From Candidatus Eiseniibacteriota bacterium (GTDB lineage: Bacteria > Eisenbacteria > RBG-16-71-46 > JAGVPR01), in NCBI GenBank assembly GCA_020052115.1, contig JAGVPR010000034.1, forward strand, positions 1 through 11,122: a stretch of 11,122 nt of DNA. Direction: 5' to 3'. A program made the position numbers and the translations under genes. The number at the start of each line of letters is the position of its first letter. Position 1 is the stretch's first letter. The notes beneath the pieces were generated by a model. That model made no database searches. It saw only the letters and a program-made list of their open reading frames with translations, and was not told where the DNA came from. Shown here in pieces: positions 6,766-11,122 of the stretch.

Positions 6766-7338
6766 ACGCGCGCCGCTCCTTGGAGGATTCCTCCCCGAAT
6801 CGTGGCGGGACCTTCTTGTCCGCGGTCTCGGCGCCCCGGACGGCGAGACCGCAATCGGCAACGCCATGAGCGCCGCGGCTGACGGCCAGAGCCAAGGCAG
6901 GGGTCGCTCCCTCAGCCCTGAATGCCGACGGCCAAGCCACGGAAGACCGACAAGACGGGCGCACCACGCCGACCCACTCCTCTCGGGCAACCGAGCGTGC
7001 GCCAATCCCGGGGTGATTCACTCCAGTCGTTGAATGCGCGAAGTGATGTTGCCGCAAGATCAGCGGGAGCGCGAATCCGTCTCAGTGATTCAGGGCAAGA
7101 TACAGCGGAGAATGGGAGGCGATGACGGAACAGCCTCGGGCAGAAGGCCGTGGGCGGCACGACCTACCTCCTTCGGAATCACAATCACCCTGGCGGAAGT
7201 GCAGCAGACGATGGGGCCCAAGTGCCCCCGGCGCTCGCCGCGACGAACGCTGTGCGGGGAAAATGGCAGAGGGCGATTTCCCGGTCCGTCGCGATCCACG
7301 CCGCGTCTTCACCTGCGACAAGCGCGCGAGCGACCCGA
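6766..7338. other. 573-bp gap between convergent genes
   Basis: I see no believable coding region on either strand: the open frames here have arginine/serine/proline-rich translations and no family motif. It holds small inverted repeats (GGAGG-ATT-CCTCC at ~6782-6794; GGGGC/GCCCC at 7213-7228) and the 9-bp inverted repeat listed separately. It could contain decayed sequence or termination structures for the two converging genes. Confidence 0.45.
6822..6852. terminator. 9-bp perfect inverted repeat, possible bidirectional termination structure
   Basis: GCGGTCTCG (6822-6830) and CGAGACCGC (6844-6852) are exact reverse complements around a 13-nt loop. The repeat lies 56 bp past the stop at 6765, between convergent genes. 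Neither side has a T tract, so it is not a classical intrinsic terminator and is only tentatively a termination signal. Confidence 0.3.
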
Positions 7339-8916
7339 TCACATCCTGACGACCTTCCGCGTCGCCACCCCTTCCGCCGACCGGAGCTGCAGCCAGTACA
7401 CGCCCGGCGCCACCGGGCGCCCGGCCTCATCCGTCCCGTCCCAGGAGAATCGGCCAGGGCCACCCGCAGCCGCTCGATCCGCCAGCCGCCGGATCAGACG
7501 CCCCGCCACGTCGAAGACCTCCACGCGGATCTCCGCGGAGGGAGAGACGACGTCCATCGTCATCACCGAGTTCGAAGGGTTCGGCCACGGAGGCCCGAGC
7601 ACCGGCTGGCCCTGCAGCCAATCGCGCGGCGATTCAACTCCCACAAGTGATGATGGGCCCGTCACGAGAACTCGATCAATGGACAGCCCGGGGCCGGCGA
7701 CGGTCGCGTAGAGGGAGGCTATGACGACTCGGTAGAGATTCGCGTTCGACACGCCGTGCGACCGGTTGCTGACCACCTGGAATCCATCCACCCACGCCGA
7801 GTAGGTGTCTGCATCCATGTCGAGGGCGAATACGAGCGGCAGCGATCGCCCCGTCGGGAACGATGGAACCGTCGCCGCCAGACCATTGCTATCCTCGACC
7901 GTGAGCGAGCCGTCCTCGTTGAAGACCGCCCGCGGGAGGTTCTCCCAGGCGGCCGAGAACAGCATCATGAGGAAACTCTGGCCCGGTCCCGATCCGTACA
8001 GCCAGAGATCGGCGCTTACAACGACGACGCCGGAGGTCACAGGTTCGTATGCAAGCTCGAACCCGATGTTGCCCCCGGCCGCGCTGGTGCAGAGCATCTC
8101 GAGACTCGGGGTGACGAACGGCGCCGCGCGAACGGTCGCGAGGATGCTCGGCTCCACCCAGGTCGGCTCGCCGACGGCGGTGCCGCCGGTTCCGATCGGT
8201 TGGTTGATCGGCTTATCGTCGAAGTTGCAGTCGAAGTACACGAGGTCGGGAGAGATGAAATCCGTCACCACGATGCGGTCGATTCGCAAGCTGTTCAACG
8301 GCTCGATGTCCGGTCCGAGCGAGACAACGACCCGACGGAATCCGGGAGCAGCGCTCAGCGCCCTGTCCCGGACGAGCCGCACGCCGTCCACCCAGACGGA
8401 GTACCTGCCCGCATCGAGATCGTAGGCGAGCACGATCGCAAGCGGACGTTCTGCGGGATACGGTTCGACCGTCGCCGCCGTACTCGCGGCATCCGCGATG
8501 CCAAACCTCCCCTCTTCGTCGAACCCGAGATCCGTGAGGCTCTCCCATGCCTGATTGCTGATGGCGATCGTGTACCGGCCATCCGGGACCGGCGCCAGGA
8601 GCCAGAGGTCCATAGAAACCACCACGAGACCGGACGTCACCTGCTGCGGTAGCTCGAATCCGACGTTGCCGCCCGCGAAGGCCGTGGAGTGGAGTTCGAG
8701 GCTCGGCGTTGCAAACGGCGTCGCCCGAACGATGGCGCTGATGTTGGGCTCGATCCAGGTCGGTTCCCCGACTTCCGGCCCTCCGGTCCCGATCGGCTGG
8801 TTGATCGCCTTGTCGTCGAAGGTGCACTCCATGTAGGTCTGCTCGGCAATGCAGGGACTGAGCGACCCGAGAAGGAGCAGGAGCGCCGCCGTGCAGGAGA
8901 TGCGAGTCGTCGTCAT
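7339..8916 (-). CDS. Exported protein with two copies of an unrecognised ~200-residue domain and a FlgD-like C-terminal domain
   Basis: A 525-residue exported protein. The ATG at 8916 follows GGAGG by 9 nt, with a signal peptide at residues 1-24 (Leu-rich core, S-L-S-P-C-I-A). Two tandem domains start at Y28 and Y227, a period of 199 residues. Each opens with (E/D)-C-x-F-D-D-K-x-I-N-Q-P-I-G-T-G-G and V-G-E-P-T-W. Next come P-F-x-T-P-S-L-E, G-F-E-L, a V-V-V-S-x-D-L-W-L strand, D-x-D-A-x-x-Y-S-x-W-V-D, and near the end S-(L)-R-I-D-R-(I/V). The pattern suggests a beta-sandwich, perhaps concanavalin-like; that is inference. A FlgD-like Ig domain occupies ~445-525 (V-F-D-V-A-G-R, W-D-G-T-D-E-A-G-R, G-V-Y-W). 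No enzyme motif is seen. The downstream-facing paralogue at 9029-9757 has one copy of the same domain. Likely surface-displayed or secreted. Confidence 0.87.
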   Translation of the reverse strand: MTTTRISCTAALLLLLGSLSPCIAEQTYMECTFDDKAINQPIGTGGPEVGEPTWIEPNISAIVRATPFATPSLELHSTAFAGGNVGFELPQQVTSGLVVVSMDLWLLAPVPDGRYTIAISNQAWESLTDLGFDEEGRFGIADAASTAATVEPYPAERPLAIVLAYDLDAGRYSVWVDGVRLVRDRALSAAPGFRRVVVSLGPDIEPLNSLRIDRIVVTDFISPDLVYFDCNFDDKPINQPIGTGGTAVGEPTWVEPSILATVRAAPFVTPSLEMLCTSAAGGNIGFELAYEPVTSGVVVVSADLWLYGSGPGQSFLMMLFSAAWENLPRAVFNEDGSLTVEDSNGLAATVPSFPTGRSLPLVFALDMDADTYSAWVDGFQVVSNRSHGVSNANLYRVVIASLYATVAGPGLSIDRVLVTGPSSLVGVESPRDWLQGQPVLGPPWPNPSNSVMTMDVVSPSAEIRVEVFDVAGRLIRRLADRAAAGGPGRFSWDGTDEAGRPVAPGVYWLQLRSAEGVATRKVVRM

Positions 8917-8925
8917 GATGCCTGG

Positions 8926-8976
8926 CCTCCAGAATGCGGGACTCGACTTCGTGCCGGTGTGGCCGGGGCGGCGGCA
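8926..8976 (-). promoter_or_regulatory. Leader of the two-domain paralogue, similar to the leader at 9766-9816
   Basis: The 51 bp here match 9766-9816 at 41 positions by eye without gaps. They include the GGAGG ribosome site and, upstream of it, a small hairpin (CGGC-acgaa-GTCG on the RNA strand, with a G-U pair). The distance to ATG differs by one base, so any translated extension would not be conserved; this is a non-coding leader. Confidence 0.45.
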
Positions 8977-8996
8977 GACACTCCACGAACGGAACC

Positions 8997-9021
8997 GGGT
9001 GTGGGTCGGAGACCCACGCCC
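8997..9021 (-). terminator. Strong stem-loop between the two paralogues
   Basis: GTGGGTC (9001-9007) and GACCCAC (9011-9017) pair perfectly around a 3-base loop. GGG (8997-8999) and CCC (9019-9021) extend the stem past one weak position. It begins 7 nt after the stop of the gene at 9029. There is no clear T run, so it may attenuate or protect the transcript rather than terminate fully. Confidence 0.45.
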
Positions 9022-9028
9022 GTGCGCA

Positions 9029-9757
9029 TCAGTGATGATACAGAGTCCGGATCCTTCCCCAGGTCGTCGGCACCGTCGCCACATCGGGCAGGTAATCCGT
9101 CACAGCGATCCGGTCTATCGAGAGCCGGCTCGGTTGGCCGTAGTTTCTGTACGTCTTCACGAGGATCCGGAAGAAGCCCAGTGCCGCGTTCGGGAGGGCG
9201 CGATCCGAGACAAGCTCGATCTCGTCGATCCAGGCTGAGTACGTGTCGGCATCCAGATCCATCGCTACCACGATCGGGAGCATGCGGCCCGTCGGGCAGG
9301 GATCCACGACGGCCGCCTCGCCGGCGTTGTCAATGAGCTGAATCCGACCGTCCTCACTCACGAAAATGAACACGAGGCGTTGCCACGCGATGGGGTAGAG
9401 TTCAACTGTGTATTCCCAGCCGGGACCCGTCTGCTGGAGCCACAAGTCCACGGACACAACGACGAGGCCGGCGGTCACCTGCGCCCCGGCGAGTTCGAAG
9501 CCGAGGTTTGCGGGCTCGTCGACCGTGTTGTGTAGCTCGAGGGAGGGTGTCGGAAACGGGGCGGACCGGACCGTAGCCTGAATGCTTGCATCAACCCACA
9601 CCGGCTCCCCGAGGGTTGCGCCCCCCGTCCCGATCGGCTGATCAATCGTCTTGTCGTCGAACGTGCATTCCATGTAGGTCTGCTGTGCGACGCAGGGGCT
9701 CAACGCCGGGATCAGAAGGAGGATTCCCGCCAAGAGAGTAACGCGCAGAGCGCTCAT
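9029..9757 (-). CDS. Exported single-domain paralogue with T-T-W-x-x-I-R-x-L-Y tail
   Basis: A 242-residue exported protein. The ATG at 9757 has GGAGGT 7 nt upstream. The signal peptide is residues 1-24 (L-L-A-G-I-L-L-L-I core, L-S-P-C-V-A), spaced as in the paralogue at 7339-8916. One copy of the same domain starts at Y28: M-E-C-T-F-D-D-K, I-G-T-G-G, L-G-E-P-V-W, V-V-V-S-V-D-L-W-L, D-L-D-A-D-T-Y-S-A-W, and ends S-R-L-S-I-D-R-I-A-V-T-D-Y. In place of the FlgD-like domain it ends at once with TTWGRIRTLYHH (231-242), nearly the same tail as the protein at 6148-6765. Domain function is unknown; no active-site pattern is seen. It probably arose with its neighbour by tandem duplication, since signal peptide, leader and domain are all shared. 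A TATAAT box lies upstream. Confidence 0.87.
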   Translation of the reverse strand: MSALRVTLLAGILLLIPALSPCVAQQTYMECTFDDKTIDQPIGTGGATLGEPVWVDASIQATVRSAPFPTPSLELHNTVDEPANLGFELAGAQVTAGLVVVSVDLWLQQTGPGWEYTVELYPIAWQRLVFIFVSEDGRIQLIDNAGEAAVVDPCPTGRMLPIVVAMDLDADTYSAWIDEIELVSDRALPNAALGFFRILVKTYRNYGQPSRLSIDRIAVTDYLPDVATVPTTWGRIRTLYHH

Positions 9758-9765
9758 GTGCCCGA

Positions 9766-9816
9766 CCTCCAGATTGCGGATCACGGCTTCGCGCCGTAGC
9801 GGCCGGGGCAGCGGCA
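9766..9816 (-). promoter_or_regulatory. Leader of the single-domain paralogue, with a small hairpin before the ribosome site
   Basis: Counterpart of the leader at 8926-8976 (41 of 51 bases the same by eye). On the RNA strand ACGGC-GCGAA-GCCGT (9797-9783) forms a 5-bp hairpin 12 nt upstream of GGAGGT. The hairpin is kept in the other leader with a wobble pair, which hints at a structural role or simply shared ancestry. Confidence 0.4.
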
Positions 9817-9931
9817 AGATTCTCAGGAAACAGAGCGCCTCGCGAACGCGCGGGGCCCTTCTTTGGACACCAATCGAGCGACGGCTGCGCCCCGTTCGAT
9901 CGTGCGTCCGACATCGGAATATGCGTGTGCA

Positions 9932-9937
9932 ATTATA
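9932..9937 (-). promoter_or_regulatory. Consensus -10 box (TATAAT) for the paralogue pair
   Basis: TATAAT on the minus strand in an AT-rich island (~9917-9940) of otherwise GC-rich DNA, about 175 nt upstream of the ATG at 9757. The -35 is weak (TGGTCG at 18 nt spacing). The resulting leader would be ~165 nt and include the hairpin at 9783-9797. It may drive both paralogues. The rest of 9758-10078 shows no gene. Confidence 0.5.
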
Positions 9938-10078
9938 GCATGAGTTCCCGCCACTCGACCACCATTACCCACCTGGAGATGCTCCATCACGCTCACGCCC
10001 GGCTCCGGAGGAGGACTCATCGGGCCGACCGTGCCGTTGTCGGGACACCGGATCGGCGCATGGGACGGCCGCGAACCC

Positions 10079-11122
10079 CTACTGCATGATCCCCGCCGCC
10101 AGGAGCGCGGCCAGGATGACGCCCATGATGCTCTCCCCCGCGATGCACCCCGACGCGATGGGGATCGTGTACATGTCGTTCCACTTCGCCGCCTTCTTCC
10201 CGAGGATCCAGACGATCAACGCCCCCAGGAACATCGCGAAGCTCGTGTAGGCGGGAATGGTAAGCGCGACTCCGAGTGCGGCCGGAGACGGCGTATAGGG
10301 CCTCGCCTTGGGAAACACCCTGTCCACGATGACGATGAGCACGCCGACAACGAAGGCGATCACGATCGCAATAACCGCGCTCTGCGGGAGTGTTCGAAGC
10401 CCCTGCGAGAGCACCTGGGCCACGCCCCTCCACACCAGGGCCGACGGCGCGGGGAACTTATCCCCCCCGAGCATGTTCGCGTCCGGAACGAGGATGAAGT
10501 ACGCGGGGACCGCAAGGAACGAGCCCGCGAGCACGCCGAAGATCTGCGCGATGAACTGCTTCCTCGGATGCGCGCCCACCATGTGGCCGACCTTGAGATT
10601 GCCCACCGTGTCGCTGCAGCTGGCCGCCGCGCCCGCGGTGACCCCCGCCGTCATGAGGTTCGCCGTCACGTTGCCCGGCGCGATCACGCCGTAGGTGAGC
10701 TGCGTGACCTTCCCCAGAGCGCCGATCGGATTGATACCGATCTCCGCTCCGGCACGCGCCGCCACCGCGGCCAGGAAGAACGTCATGACGACCGCGATCA
10801 CTCCCATGTACCAGTGGATGCCGAACATCCACCAGAGCATGACAGTGGCCATCGTGCCGGTGATCAGCAACCCCGGGAGGAACCACGTCATCGGCACTTC
10901 GATGTCGTCGAGCGGCCCCTTCTTGTGGTTCGCGTCCTTCTTCTTCAAGCTGCTGAAAATACTCCCGAAGGTCTTGCCGAGCGTCCGCCACTGGAACGCC
11001 AGCGCCAGCAGGCCGCCGACCACCAGCACGGTCGCCCCGGGCCACAGGGACCAGGCGCTGATGTTGCGGAACCCGCCCATCGCGGGCCTGCTGCTCGCCC
11101 CGTCATCGAATCCGAGGGCGGC
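10079..11122 (-). CDS. OPT-superfamily oligopeptide/metal-chelate transporter, C-terminal part
   Basis: Inner-membrane transporter of the OPT superfamily, whose members take up oligopeptides or metal chelates. The frame is open to the window edge with 14 codons upstream of the Met at 11080, so the 347 residues seen are the C-terminal part; full-length members are usually 600-700 residues. Multiple hydrophobic segments are visible, such as A-T-V-L-V-V-G-G-L-L-A-L-A, V-I-A-I-V-I-A-F-V-V-G-V-L-I-V and the final helix ending A-A-L-L-A-A-G-I-M-Q. The conserved loop S-C-S-D-T-V-G-N-L-K-V-G-H then G-A-H-P-R-K-Q-F is typical of the family, as is the closing S-G-C-I-A-G-E-S-I-M-G-V. A short Lys-rich cytoplasmic segment (L-K-K-K-D-A-N-H-K-K) lies near Met11080. 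Substrate cannot be read from sequence. It ends ~320 bp before the next minus-strand start, so it is likely a separate transcript. Confidence 0.92.
   Translation of the reverse strand, partial: AALGFDDGASSRPAMGGFRNISAWSLWPGATVLVVGGLLALAFQWRTLGKTFGSIFSSLKKKDANHKKGPLDDIEVPMTWFLPGLLITGTMATVMLWWMFGIHWYMGVIAVVMTFFLAAVAARAGAEIGINPIGALGKVTQLTYGVIAPGNVTANLMTAGVTAGAAASCSDTVGNLKVGHMVGAHPRKQFIAQIFGVLAGSFLAVPAYFILVPDANMLGGDKFPAPSALVWRGVAQVLSQGLRTLPQSAVIAIVIAFVVGVLIVIVDRVFPKARPYTPSPAALGVALTIPAYTSFAMFLGALIVWILGKKAAKWNDMYTIPIASGCIAGESIMGVILAALLAAGIMQ

Noticed and set aside
8995..9084. Longer start for the gene at 7339-8916, adding 56 residues
   Set aside because: The extension precedes a good signal peptide and ribosome site, crosses the stem-loop and the end of the upstream gene, and its frame is not conserved in the paralogue leader.

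Overview
The window is GC-rich bacterial chromosome. It carries secreted proteins with FlgD-like (Ig-fold) C-terminal domains and an LVIVD-repeat propeller. Together with long gaps between genes, this suggests an FCB-type or Candidatus Eisenbacteria-like lineage. That placement is inference from protein style only; there is no rRNA or ribosomal marker here. Several genes code for exported proteins with no recognisable enzyme function.

Layout. At the left edge, on the minus strand, is an exported M16 zinc peptidase that runs off the window (1-1392). It is preceded by a small exported protein with four cysteines (1487-2257). Two tRNA genes follow back to back, each with a plausible promoter: tRNA-Ala(GGC) on minus (2356-2431) and tRNA-Leu(CAA) on plus (2687-2775). 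Next is an 838-residue exported LVIVD beta-propeller protein on minus (2829-5345). A perfect 60-bp copy of the 3' part of tRNA-Leu lies at 5717-5776. After it come a small exported protein on plus (6148-6765), a 573-bp gap, and two minus-strand paralogues (7339-8916 and 9029-9757) that share an unrecognised ~200-residue domain, present three times in all. At the right edge is the C-terminal half of an OPT-family transporter (10079-11122).

Two observations stand out. First, the intact tRNA-Leu and its truncated direct repeat have the geometry of attL and attR. They bracket about 3.0 kb whose only gene is the LVIVD protein; no integrase is present. It looks like a non-autonomous or decayed tRNA-integrated cassette. 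Second, two exported proteins with unrelated bodies (6148-6765 and 9029-9757) end in the same short tail, T-T-W-x-x-I-(K/R)-x-L-Y, at the extreme C-terminus. The paralogue of one of them carries a FlgD-like domain in that place instead. This suggests the short tail is an alternative sorting or anchoring signal.

The exported genes do not form an obvious pathway. The shared theme is cell-surface or secreted display, with the peptidase and the OPT transporter as independent genes at the edges.
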